Positions 8,565 to 16,955 of a stretch of DNA of 45,427 bases are shown in pieces. The position numbers and the translations under genes were made by a program. The DNA is taken from the NCBI GenBank assembly GCA_028692255.1, contig JAQUXS010000011.1, positions 1 through 45,427 on the forward strand. Direction: 5' to 3'. The notes beneath the pieces were generated by a model, which saw only the letters and a program-made list of their open reading frames with translations, searched no databases and was not told where the DNA came from. Numbering within the stretch: position 1 is the stretch's first letter; every line of letters begins with the position of its first letter. The stretch comes from Clostridium sp. GTDB taxonomy: Bacteria > Bacillota > Clostridia > Clostridiales > Clostridiaceae.

Positions 8565-9470
8565 ATGGTTAGCTTTAGGATGAGTAGTATATTAAAATAT
8601 ACAGTAGACAATCTTGATAAAAAAGTTAAAATAAGAGAGTATTTAAAGAAAAGTTTAGATATATCTAGTAGATTTATTAAAAAGGCTTCAATGGATAAAA
8701 AAATTTCAGTAAATGGCAGCACTGTAAAGATGAACTTTATGATTGAAAATGGAGATAAAATAGAAATAAATCTTAGCAGAGATGAAAGTCAAAATATAGT
8801 TCCTGAAAAAATAGATTTATCAATTGTATATGAAGACGATTATGTAATTGTTGTAAATAAGCCTCATGGTATGATAGTCCATCCTACAAAGAATTATCAA
8901 AGCGGAACCCTTGCCAATGGTCTGCTGTATTATTTTAAAGAAAAGGGAGAAAATTGTATAGTTCGTCTTGTAAATAGATTGGATATGGATACATCAGGGC
9001 TTGTACTTATTGCTAAAAATCAATTTGCGCATATGGCACTTTCAAGAGATATGAAATTAGAATCTTTTAAAAAGGGATATAAGGCTGTTGTTATGGGAAA
9101 TATGGATAAAGAAGCAGGTACCATTGATCTTCCTATATATAAATCAGATGATGGCATTAAGCGTATAATTGATGAAAGAGGACAGAGAAGTATAACTCAT
9201 TATAGTGTGGAAAAACATTTGAAGAATGCAGATTTAGTTAAATTAAATTTAGAAACAGGAAGAACTCATCAGATAAGGGTTCATTTAAGCAGTATAGGGC
9301 ATCCAATTTGTGGAGATACACTTTATGGTGGAGATAGTCAACTTATGACAAGGCAAGCACTTCATGCGTACAGCCTTCAGTTCCCTCATCCAAAAGACGG
9401 CAGGATTATCAAACTTGAGATAGACATTCCAGATGATATAAAGAATTTAATTAAAAAATTAGAAGATTAA
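8565..9470 (+). CDS. RluA/RluD-family rRNA pseudouridine synthase
   Basis: 301 residues. An S4-like RNA-binding region (about residues 14-75) is followed by the catalytic domain with VNKPHGMIVHPT, the active-site motif VNRLDMDTSGLVLIAKN and TGRTHQIRVHL. The first position of the usual HRLD motif is Asn; the catalytic Asp is kept. It probably modifies 23S rRNA like RluD, but the target cannot be proved. Start ATG 8565 has only a weak ribosome-binding site; ATG 8580 is an alternative. A bidirectional terminator follows. Confidence 0.92.
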   Translation: MVSFRMSSILKYTVDNLDKKVKIREYLKKSLDISSRFIKKASMDKKISVNGSTVKMNFMIENGDKIEINLSRDESQNIVPEKIDLSIVYEDDYVIVVNKPHGMIVHPTKNYQSGTLANGLLYYFKEKGENCIVRLVNRLDMDTSGLVLIAKNQFAHMALSRDMKLESFKKGYKAVVMGNMDKEAGTIDLPIYKSDDGIKRIIDERGQRSITHYSVEKHLKNADLVKLNLETGRTHQIRVHLSSIGHPICGDTLYGGDSQLMTRQALHAYSLQFPHPKDGRIIKLEIDIPDDIKNLIKKLED

Positions 9471-9500
9471 GATAAATTTATTCTAGTCTAAAATTAATAC

Positions 9501-9544
9501 GAAAAAAGAGGTTGGATCACTAATAGTGTACAACCTCTTTTTTC
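9501..9544. terminator. Bidirectional terminator between the pseudouridine synthase and the carboxypeptidase
   Basis: GAAAAAAGAGGTTG (9501-9514) is perfectly complementary to 9531-9544. A second inner stem CACTA/TAGTG lies in the loop (9518-9528). A-tract and T-tract flank the stem, so it works on both strands, as suits the convergent genes. Confidence 0.85.
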
Positions 9545-9618
9545 ACGTTATGTTTATTTAGCTTATTGATAATTGTTCTTTTATTATTGTCTTTGCACCT
9601 TGTTTTTATAATTGAGAA

Positions 9619-9707
9619 TTGATCATTGCGCATTGATCATTGTCTTTTATCATTGATCATTGCTCTTGTCTTTTAATTGATCATTGATCATTGTGCATTG
9701 ATCATTG
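9619..9707. repeat. Cluster of six TTGATCATTG repeats
   Basis: TTGATCATTG occurs at 9619, 9633, 9653, 9677, 9684 and 9698, separated by short variable spacers. The core TGATCA is palindromic. The last four copies lie inside the carboxypeptidase gene and encode its repeated NDQ tail. A related copy is found at 21386-21413. Confidence 0.9.
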
Positions 9708-10966
9708 TTTTTCTTATAAATAAATACTCCAGCAAAGGCAGCTATCAATAAAGTACTGAAAATAGATATGTATAATATATATTGTTTTGTAAACATTTTC
9801 TGTAATATATTATTTCTTAAAGTTGAAATGGTATTTTGTGGATAATTAGCACCACTTAACAATTTCTCACTGCCTAAAACAGTATTATTCATTTTTACAG
9901 TAACTGATGCAATTTCGTTTCCTTTATGAAATGTATTTGATTTAATTGAATTTTCTTTAAAAGTAAAATTAGGTTTTGAATTTGAGCCTTTTTCTGAAAC
10001 ATAATAAAAATCTTTAGAAGCTACAAGAGGAATCTTAACTCCAGAATTTGTAGTGTAATAAGAAAGTATTTGTCCTTTTGAAAAAGCTTTTTTAGAATCA
10101 AAATTGTTAAATCCATAATCAAAAAGTGTTCTTGCATCATTGAAATAGTTTCTATCATTACTATGCATAATTACAACAATCAATCTATGATTGTTCCTCG
10201 TTGCAGCTGCAACATAAGAATGTAAAGATTGAATTGTGTAGCCGGTTTTACCTCCATCAATTCCAGGATAATAATCAGGACCATTTTTATATACGAGCTT
10301 ATTTTCATTGGTTAAAGTCCTATTTTTTATTGTATCCGGTGGAGAAGTTTTATTTGTAGCAGCCATAGTATAGTTTGTTGTAGTTGCAATAGTTCTAAAT
10401 TCACTATATTTAGAAAGTTGTCTTAATATAAGAGCCATATCTTTTGATGATGATTTATGCTCTTTATTAAAAAGTCCATTAGGATTTACAAAATTAGTAT
10501 TTGTGCATCCAAGTTCTTTGGCTCTTTTGTTCATCATATTTGCAAAGTTTTGAACTGAACCTCCTATATGTTCTGCAAGTGCAACAGCTGAATCATTTGC
10601 TGAGCGAAGTATAAGACCATGCATTAAATCATTTACAGATACTTGTTCTCCATCTTTTAATAATAAAGAGTTACCATCTAAAAGATCGTGGTTCTTTTGG
10701 GTAAAAGTGTTACTAATAGTTACCATATCAGTTGGTTTTGTATTTTCTATTGTTAAAAGTGCAGTCATTATTTTTGTAGTAGAAGCAGGAGGAAAAGCTT
10801 CGTCCACGTTTTTTCCATATAATATTTGACCTGATGAAGCATCCATTAAGACTATGCCGTCTCCTGAAATATTGTTAGGTGGGATGGCTGCAGCACTTAC
10901 ATTAAAACAAGAAGTACTTAAAAATATAAAAATTGTAGTTATAATCGTAATTATTTTTCTGTTCAT
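9650..10966 (-). CDS. D-alanyl-D-alanine carboxypeptidase (penicillin-binding protein 5/DacF type)
   Basis: 438 residues. A signal peptide covers about residues 1-26. The peptidase S11 motifs are all present: STTK (Ser62-Lys65), SAN (122-124) and KTG (240-242). A C-terminal domain and a membrane helix (about 396-417) follow, then a 19-residue polar cytoplasmic tail NNDQCTMINDQLKDKSNDQ. The enzyme trims the terminal D-Ala from peptidoglycan stem peptides outside the membrane. The usual DacF anchor is an amphipathic helix; here there is a true membrane span plus a repeat-derived tail. The gene is convergent with its left neighbour and divergent from comEA. Confidence 0.94.
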   Translation of the reverse strand: MNRKIITIITTIFIFLSTSCFNVSAAAIPPNNISGDGIVLMDASSGQILYGKNVDEAFPPASTTKIMTALLTIENTKPTDMVTISNTFTQKNHDLLDGNSLLLKDGEQVSVNDLMHGLILRSANDSAVALAEHIGGSVQNFANMMNKRAKELGCTNTNFVNPNGLFNKEHKSSSKDMALILRQLSKYSEFRTIATTTNYTMAATNKTSPPDTIKNRTLTNENKLVYKNGPDYYPGIDGGKTGYTIQSLHSYVAAATRNNHRLIVVIMHSNDRNYFNDARTLFDYGFNNFDSKKAFSKGQILSYYTTNSGVKIPLVASKDFYYVSEKGSNSKPNFTFKENSIKSNTFHKGNEIASVTVKMNNTVLGSEKLLSGANYPQNTISTLRNNILQKMFTKQYILYISIFSTLLIAAFAGVFIYKKNNDQCTMINDQLKDKSNDQ

Positions 10967-10994
10967 TGTAACCTCCAGTAAAATTATTATTTAT

Positions 10995-11022
10995 AGTATA
11001 ACAAAAAAATATAATGTAGCAA
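10995..11022 (-). promoter_or_regulatory. Candidate sigma-A promoter of the carboxypeptidase gene
   Basis: On the minus strand TTGCTA (11017-11022) and TATACT (10995-11000) are spaced by 16 bases and lie upstream of the carboxypeptidase start. The 11-bp tandem repeats lie directly upstream. Confidence 0.5.
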
Positions 11023-11053
11023 AAATGATATAAAAATGATATAAAAATGAAAT
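11021..11053. repeat. Three tandem 11-bp repeats in a divergent promoter region
   Basis: AAAAATGATAT at 11021-11031 and 11032-11042, then AAAAATGAAAT at 11043-11053. The period is one helical turn, and the copies sit between the carboxypeptidase promoter and the comEA-like start. Confidence 0.85.
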
Positions 11054-11086
11054 AATTGTCAATAATTATTTTTAGGAGGTAAAAAA

Positions 11087-11758
11087 ATGAATAAAAAAAG
11101 AATAATTGGTTCATTGATAATTGCAGTTACATTTATAGTATTTCTCATTGTTGGATATAATATACAAAAATCAAGCACAGATTCTGAAAATAGTGATATG
11201 ACAGTACCCGATAATGGTAATTACACTAAAAAAATAACTGAAAGTAGTAAAAGTAGTAATAAAAATGATGAGAACTCTAATAATGAGTCATCAAATAGTG
11301 GAAATCAAAATGCAAAGGAAATAAAAGCTCAAATATATGGAGAAGTAAAAAACCCAGGAGTATATTCACTTTCAAATGGTTCTAGAATAAAGGATCTTAT
11401 TGATAAAGCAGGAGGATATACAGATGATGCTAATTGTTTTAGCATAAATGGTGCTAAAAAATTAATAGATGGTGACAACATAGATGTAAAATCTAAAACA
11501 GATAAAAGTAATATTACAAATGTAAATTCTGATTCAGAGGATAGTTCATCCTCTGAAGTAGAAAAAATAGATATAAATAGTGCTACAGAAGACGATATAG
11601 TCAATAAAAAGATACCAGGTATAGGCAAAGGGTTAGCAAGTAAAATAATCAAATACAGAGAGCAAAATGGAGGAAGGATTAATTCGAAAAGTGATATTGA
11701 AAAGGCAATTGGAACTAAGAGAGCACAAAAAATTATGGATTATATACAAATAGACTAA
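11087..11758 (+). CDS. comEA: ComEA-like membrane DNA-binding protein (SLBB + helix-hairpin-helix)
   Basis: 223 residues. A membrane helix at about 7-25 is followed by a Ser/Asn-rich linker (about 30-75). An SLBB domain follows (QIYGEVKNPGVYSLSNGSRI, then LIDKAGGYTDDA). The C-terminal helix-hairpin-helix pair begins KIDINSATEDDIV and contains IPGIGKGLASKI. This is the ComEA architecture, the DNA receptor of transformation pilus systems. The ribosome-binding site AGGAGG is 7 bases before ATG. The rest of a competence set is limited to the nearby short ComEC. Confidence 0.9.
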   Translation: MNKKRIIGSLIIAVTFIVFLIVGYNIQKSSTDSENSDMTVPDNGNYTKKITESSKSSNKNDENSNNESSNSGNQNAKEIKAQIYGEVKNPGVYSLSNGSRIKDLIDKAGGYTDDANCFSINGAKKLIDGDNIDVKSKTDKSNITNVNSDSEDSSSSEVEKIDINSATEDDIVNKKIPGIGKGLASKIIKYREQNGGRINSKSDIEKAIGTKRAQKIMDYIQID

Positions 11759-11760
11759 TA

Positions 11761-11793
11761 GGGATGCCACACTAAAAAATAATGAGACATCCC
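11761..11793. terminator. Possible weak bidirectional terminator
   Basis: GGGATG (11761-11766) pairs with CATCCC (11788-11793) around a long loop, between the convergent comEA-like gene and the kinase-like gene. No T run follows, so the call is weak. Confidence 0.35.
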
Positions 11794-11817
11794 CACATAA
11801 TGCTGTACACTAAATTA

Positions 11818-12327
11818 TTAGTCAAAATATCTGTCGTACAATGAATTTGTGCATCCGTAATCTATTAATACTGGTTTATCATCTAATATTCCCCAGGAAG
11901 AAATTGTTTTAATGTCTGGATATAATAGATCATAATGACTTGCAATTTTTTTTATGTTTTTAAAAAAAACGCTGTTTCTTTTTATTGTTGTATAGTCAAA
12001 TATACTTCCGTGTTTAATTCCTAGTATTTTTGTAAATGAGTTAGCACGCATCATTGCAATCATGCCAGGTTTATACCATATTACGGGACAAAAATATTTC
12101 TTGTATTCAGGCTTTAAATCATTGTATATAAAATGTTCAGTTTTGCATTGATATTTTCCAGTTCTATTTTTTGAAATTTTTATTACGTAATTGTCATCAA
12201 TGCCGTACGCAATTCTGCTAGCACCTTGACCTAAAAATTCATATTCTTTTTTTAATTTTTTATTATCCCATAAATATAAATCTTCAAACAAGTTTACAGG
12301 GATAGTAATATCATTAGAAAGAGCCAT
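11818..12327 (-). CDS. Small protein-kinase-like-fold protein, atypical
   Basis: 169 residues. It shows a glycine-rich loop LGQGASRIAYG (about 32-42), an ATP-lysine candidate in YVIKISK (Lys50), a helix-C glutamate candidate (Glu64) and a DFG-like IDYG (Asp156-Gly158). The catalytic loop is poor: HYDLLYPDIKTISSWG has possible aspartates at 133 and 138, but the asparagine expected a few residues later is serine. At 169 residues it is shorter than a full kinase domain. It could be a minimal phage-type kinase-like protein or a pseudokinase. Ribosome-binding site GGGGGTGA precedes ATG. It is on the opposite strand to the genes around it. I assign no substrate. Confidence 0.7.
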   Translation of the reverse strand: MALSNDITIPVNLFEDLYLWDNKKLKKEYEFLGQGASRIAYGIDDNYVIKISKNRTGKYQCKTEHFIYNDLKPEYKKYFCPVIWYKPGMIAMMRANSFTKILGIKHGSIFDYTTIKRNSVFFKNIKKIASHYDLLYPDIKTISSWGILDDKPVLIDYGCTNSLYDRYFD

Positions 12328-12458
12328 ATGTTAAGTCACCCCCAAATTTAAATTAATAAAAGTAATTTGGTACACATTATTAATATATAAATAATGAGGA
12401 TTATGTGATTATATAGTTTGAAATTTGTTTGAAAAATTATAAAAAATAAAAAATTACA

Positions 12459-12487
12459 TTTATATATAGTGAAAATTTTAGTATAAT
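12459..12487 (+). promoter_or_regulatory. Candidate promoter of the P-type ATPase-like gene
   Basis: TATAAT at 12482-12487, preceded 17 bases upstream by TTTATA (12459-12464), a four-of-six match to the -35 consensus, in the 211-base gap upstream of the ATPase-like gene. Confidence 0.45.
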
Positions 12488-12538
12488 ATAATTGTTTATT
12501 AAAATTGACTTAAATTATTGCTTATGGAGGGAATATTT

Positions 12539-15106
12539 ATGACCGATTGGTACAATTTAGCATGGAATGATGTAGTTAATTTAATGCAAAGTAATGAAAA
12601 TAGAGGGCTTAGCGATGAAGAAGTAATTTTAAATAGAGAAAAATATGGTCAAAATAAAATAGAGGGAATTCCAAGGAAAAAAATAGTAGTTTATATACTT
12701 AAAAATATATTTCAGCCCTGGGTAATTTTCAATTTATCAGGGAGTATAATTTATTTATTATTAGGAGAATGTGTAAACTTTGAAATCTTATTTGCAATTT
12801 TAATTATAAATTTAATTATGATTATAAAAGATAAGTATAAAGAGCAAAGAGGATTAAACAATTTTGAAAAATTTAATACAGGTACATGTACAGCAATAAG
12901 AAATGGAAATCTTACAGTTATAAAAAACGAAGAAGTTGTTGTAGGGGACATAGTTGTTTATAAAAAAGGGGATATAATACCTGCAGATTTAAGAATAATG
13001 GATTGTGAAGATTTAACAGCAGGAGAAGAAGCAGTTACTGGAGATAATAATACAGTTGAAAAGTATTCTGCAAAGCTTATGGAATATGATTTATCCCTTT
13101 CAGAAATGCGAAATATACTTTTTAAATCGTCAATTATAAGAAGTGGAAGTGGAGAGGGAATTGTCGTTGCTTCTGGAATGAATACTGAGATAGGAAAATT
13201 CATGCAGACACTTCTTGAACTTGAAGGAAGAGAAAATAAATTTTATATTGGAATTCAATATGTACTTAATGTTATGTCAATCATTGGATTTTGTGGAGCG
13301 GCATTAATATTTGTAAATAAGGGTAATTTTGAAAATGTAGTAACGGGTTTTATATCATCAGTTCCATTTGAAATTATTTTATTAATTAATATTATCTACT
13401 ATATTGTAAAATTAATCTATAAATCTAAAGGTATATATTTTAAAGACATATCTAAGATTCAGACTATATCAAATTTAGATGTTTTAGTTTCAAAAAAAGA
13501 AGGCATATTTACAAAGAACTATGTTGCTGTTAAGAAGATATATGATACTGAGAATATACAGGATTGGAAAAAAGAATTAAAACCAAATGACAATTTTAAT
13601 AGAATACTTGAAATATCTACACTATGTAACGACTTAAGTTCTATTTCAGATAATACAGATATTGTAGAAAATGCACTGCTTAGATTTGGAAAAGATAATG
13701 GTATGATTAAAGCTAATATTGAATTTAAACAGAAGAGAATGTTCAAATTGCCTTATGATAAAGAAAAGAGAATTACGACAACGGTAAATAGAGTTGAAAG
13801 AAATTATAGAGCTTATGTAAGAGGTGCAGTAGATGTTCTAATTAATGAGTGTACACAGATTATGAAAAATGGGATTGAAAAGGAAATTACAAAAGAAGAC
13901 ATAGAAGAAATAAAAGCTGCAGATATGCAAATGTCAAATGAATGTTTAAATGTAATAGGGCTAGCTTATAGAAACTTTAGTTACAGACCATCAGTAAATG
14001 AAAATATAGAAAGTAATCTTGTTTTTGCTGGCTTAGTAGGGCTTGAAAATCCAGTAAAGGAAGAAATGAACATAAGTATAAATAGAAGCAAACTTATAGC
14101 ATTAAAACCTGTAGTTTATACAGAAGATAGTAAACTTACAGCACAGGCTTATGGTGTGAAAACAGGTATTCTCAATATAGGAGATATGGCTATATCCGGT
14201 ATCGAGATAGACAATATGGCAAATGGAGAGTTTGAAAGAAATATTGAAAAAGTAGGTATGTTTTCAAGAATACTATCCTCACACAAGATGAAAATTATTA
14301 ATGCGTATAAATCGCTAGGGTACAGTACTGCAATTACAGGTGAAAAGTTAATGGATTTACCTTCTTTGAAAATAGCTGATCTTTCTATAGCTATTGGAAA
14401 ACATTGTGGTAATACAGTAAAAAAGATAAGTGATGTTTATGCTGAATCAATTGATTTTAAACAAATAGTAGATAATGTTTTTGAAAGTAGAAGCATAGTT
14501 AATTGTATTAATGAAATTGTTAAATTAATATGTACCTTCAGTTTAAGTCAATTTGTTTTATTTGTTCTTTCAATGACATTTTATAAACAAAACTTTATTG
14601 ATTTTAATCAAATTATGTGGATGAATATAATGAATAGTATGCTAATATCATTAGGTGTATTTTTGTGTAGGAAAACATTAATAATTGAAACAGATGAGAA
14701 AATATCCTTGAATAAAGAGAATTATAAAAATAAAGTTGGAAGTATTTTGTTTAATTCTATTTTGCTTGCACTGTTTTGTATTGTAGACTTTAACTTTCAA
14801 ACAGGGGACAGTTTATATTTAAAGGGTATGGGAGTCTTTGCAGTGATGTGCACCGGACAAGCTATATTGTCGTTTAAAATGAAATTCTTTAAAAATATCT
14901 ATTTTGATATAATTGTATTATTGTATGTTTTTTTTAATTATATGCTTATAGATACAAGTTTTGGTTCAAATATTCTGGGATTTAATACCATGGGTTATTA
15001 TAATAAACTTGTTTTTATATTAACAATAATAATTTATATGTTTTTTATGCTAATTAAAGGTTTTTTTACTGGCGGAAGTTATAATGCCACAATGGGCGAA
15101 TACTAA
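12539..15106 (+). CDS. P-type cation ATPase homologue lacking catalytic motifs (pseudo-ATPase)
   Basis: 855 residues, close to full length for a type II (calcium-type) P-ATPase. The N-terminal cation-ATPase domain (LSDEEVILNREKYGQNKIEG), an actuator domain (VVVGDIVVYKKGDIIPADLR), a nucleotide-binding segment (YDKEKRITTTV, YVRGAVDVL), a P-domain and about ten hydrophobic spans are in the right order. Catalytic motifs are altered: DKTGTLT reads KKEGIFT, with Lys319 for the phosphorylated Asp; TGES reads TGDN (167-170); MITGD reads VYTED; TGDGVND reads TGEKLMD (600-606). The membrane PEGL/PEAL motif reads PFEI. It cannot follow the normal phosphorylation cycle. Start ATG 12539 has GGAGGG 8 bases before it. 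The frame is intact, so it is probably expressed; its role is unknown. Confidence 0.88.
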   Translation: MTDWYNLAWNDVVNLMQSNENRGLSDEEVILNREKYGQNKIEGIPRKKIVVYILKNIFQPWVIFNLSGSIIYLLLGECVNFEILFAILIINLIMIIKDKYKEQRGLNNFEKFNTGTCTAIRNGNLTVIKNEEVVVGDIVVYKKGDIIPADLRIMDCEDLTAGEEAVTGDNNTVEKYSAKLMEYDLSLSEMRNILFKSSIIRSGSGEGIVVASGMNTEIGKFMQTLLELEGRENKFYIGIQYVLNVMSIIGFCGAALIFVNKGNFENVVTGFISSVPFEIILLINIIYYIVKLIYKSKGIYFKDISKIQTISNLDVLVSKKEGIFTKNYVAVKKIYDTENIQDWKKELKPNDNFNRILEISTLCNDLSSISDNTDIVENALLRFGKDNGMIKANIEFKQKRMFKLPYDKEKRITTTVNRVERNYRAYVRGAVDVLINECTQIMKNGIEKEITKEDIEEIKAADMQMSNECLNVIGLAYRNFSYRPSVNENIESNLVFAGLVGLENPVKEEMNISINRSKLIALKPVVYTEDSKLTAQAYGVKTGILNIGDMAISGIEIDNMANGEFERNIEKVGMFSRILSSHKMKIINAYKSLGYSTAITGEKLMDLPSLKIADLSIAIGKHCGNTVKKISDVYAESIDFKQIVDNVFESRSIVNCINEIVKLICTFSLSQFVLFVLSMTFYKQNFIDFNQIMWMNIMNSMLISLGVFLCRKTLIIETDEKISLNKENYKNKVGSILFNSILLALFCIVDFNFQTGDSLYLKGMGVFAVMCTGQAILSFKMKFFKNIYFDIIVLLYVFFNYMLIDTSFGSNILGFNTMGYYNKLVFILTIIIYMFFMLIKGFFTGGSYNATMGEY

Positions 15107-15123
15107 TATAAAATATGTTTAAT

Positions 15124-15157
15124 CTCCATATTGTGTGGATAAAATTACAATATGGAG
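15124..15157 (+). promoter_or_regulatory. Hairpin sequestering the comEC ribosome-binding site
   Basis: CTCCATATTGT (15124-15134) is perfectly complementary to ACAATATGGAG (15147-15157), with a 12-base loop. The right arm contains most of the GGAGG (15154-15158) that serves ATG 15168. In RNA this would mask the ribosome-binding site. Confidence 0.7.
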
Positions 15158-15167
15158 GTGCATTTTT

Positions 15168-16943
15168 ATGGATAGGCCACTCATATATTTTTTTATCTCA
15201 ATGATATTAGGATCAATTACATGTATTCTTTTAAATAATATTATTTTAGATGCAGTTATATCTGTATCTTTTTTAATTTGCATTTTTTTCATATGTGATA
15301 AAAAAATATTTTTTATATCTGTTTGTTTTTATATAATTGAAATATTAAGTTTTGCGATGTATTTTAACGTTAATATTAATTCTAAAATGTGTATTGAAAG
15401 CAGAATTATAAGCAAAAATGATTATTACACCACTGTTAATTATAAGGGAAGAAAAATAAGTGTAAAGGGAAATTTAAAAAATTTTGATTTAGGACAAAGA
15501 ATCAAGCTGAAGGGATACTTTACTAAAGAGCCAAATTATGAATATGGAACAATTGGAACTTTAAAACCTTGTAAAGTTCAGAAATTAAATAATGACTTTA
15601 TTTATAGATTGTATAATTTAAGAAAAAACATGTATAATAAATTTTCGATAAATATAGGTAAAAAATATGCAGCTCAAATAATGGCAATTTCCTTTGGAGA
15701 CAAAGATTGGCTCTCAAAGGATGATAAAAACAATCTTGAAAGTCTTGGCATAGTTTATATAATATGTGTTTCGGGACTTCATATGTTACTTGTTTTTAAA
15801 TCAGTAGAAAAATTTTTGGGCATAAAAATAGCAATAATTTTTTCAGTGCTATATGCACTTTTTACAGGGTGTCAGCCATCTACAATAAGAGCACTAATTA
15901 TGATAATAGTATTAAAATATTCAAAAAGAATTAATAAAAATTATGATTCATTGTCAGCACTTTGTTTTTCAGGAATGATTCTTATTTTAGCAAAGCCTTA
16001 TTATTCAGTAGATATGTCATTTACGATTTCATTTCTTGCAACCTTAGGAATAATACTGTTCTATAAAAGAATACATAGATTATTATATAAGCTTCCAGAA
16101 AAAATAAATAAAAATGTAAGTATAAATATAAGTACTCAAATTATAACAATACCATATATTTTTTATACAATACGAAGTATTAGTTTCGATTTTATTATAG
16201 GGAATCTTATATTAATACCAATGTATAGTATACTCATAGTTTTAGGGAATATTGCACTTGTATTTTCAAAGATAGACTATATTTTTAAAAATATATGCAG
16301 TATTATATATGTTTTTACAACAGCATTAAAGGGTGCACAGAGTATCCTTTTAAAAGTGCTGCCTCCAATTATGTATGTGCCGTATAATGCTTCAATATTA
16401 ATACTTACACTTTATATATGTTTTATTTTTGCTAAAAGTGGGTATAAGAAAATGATGTATATACCTGCTATTTTATTTATTCTTATGATAATAAATTTGT
16501 ACAGTTTTTTCCCTAAAATATGCTGTATGCAGTTAAAAAACGGAGATGGTGTTATTTTGAAGTATGGGATAAATTCAGTACTTGTTTCAAATTATTGTAT
16601 AAAAAATAATAGTGAGAAACAAGAACTTGAAGGAAAATTTCAAGTAAATAAATTTATTTCAAACGATAAAAGTGGAGTATGTGTTACGATAAACAAGGAG
16701 TATGCAATGGCTATTCCAAAATATGAAAAAGCAAAGGGAATTTCTTTTAGAATTATAAAAAAACGTGAAAAAGGTGAACTTTTATATGTATTTAAAGATG
16801 TTGCAAGTTTTTATGGACTCAATGCATCAAAATATTATGATATAATAAAACCCGATGATACCATAAAAGATAAGAACAATCTTCCCGCAGAGGATGTAGT
16901 TTTTGAAATAATAAGTGGAAAAATTTTTGAACTAAAAAAATAG
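15168..16943 (+). CDS. comEC: Shortened ComEC/Rec2-type DNA-uptake channel protein
   Basis: 591 residues against roughly 750-800 for a full ComEC. Two or three membrane helices and an OB-like DUF4131 region lead into the competence domain, with ISFGDKDWLS, YIICVSGLHMLL, TGCQPSTIRALIMI and SVDMSFTISFLATLGI. Many membrane spans follow. The final 130 residues start MQLKNGDGVILKYG, which recalls the first strand of the ComEC metallo-beta-lactamase domain, but no HxHxDH motif follows. It may keep a channel without the nuclease-like domain. ATG 15168 has a good GGAGG 9 bases upstream, inside a hairpin. The upstream extension to 15135 has no ribosome-binding site. Confidence 0.85.
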   Translation: MDRPLIYFFISMILGSITCILLNNIILDAVISVSFLICIFFICDKKIFFISVCFYIIEILSFAMYFNVNINSKMCIESRIISKNDYYTTVNYKGRKISVKGNLKNFDLGQRIKLKGYFTKEPNYEYGTIGTLKPCKVQKLNNDFIYRLYNLRKNMYNKFSINIGKKYAAQIMAISFGDKDWLSKDDKNNLESLGIVYIICVSGLHMLLVFKSVEKFLGIKIAIIFSVLYALFTGCQPSTIRALIMIIVLKYSKRINKNYDSLSALCFSGMILILAKPYYSVDMSFTISFLATLGIILFYKRIHRLLYKLPEKINKNVSINISTQIITIPYIFYTIRSISFDFIIGNLILIPMYSILIVLGNIALVFSKIDYIFKNICSIIYVFTTALKGAQSILLKVLPPIMYVPYNASILILTLYICFIFAKSGYKKMMYIPAILFILMIINLYSFFPKICCMQLKNGDGVILKYGINSVLVSNYCIKNNSEKQELEGKFQVNKFISNDKSGVCVTINKEYAMAIPKYEKAKGISFRIIKKREKGELLYVFKDVASFYGLNASKYYDIIKPDDTIKDKNNLPAEDVVFEIISGKIFELKK

Positions 16944-16955
16944 TAGGTGATAGTA

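Noticed and set aside
12375-12396. CATTATT/AATAATG palindrome between the kinase-like and ATPase-like genes
   Set aside because: Purely A/T apart from its ends and expected by chance in such sequence; not placed on a recognisable promoter.
12539-15106. Annotating the ATPase-like gene as a functional calcium pump
   Set aside because: The overall fold would suggest it, but all the catalytic motifs examined differ at essential positions.
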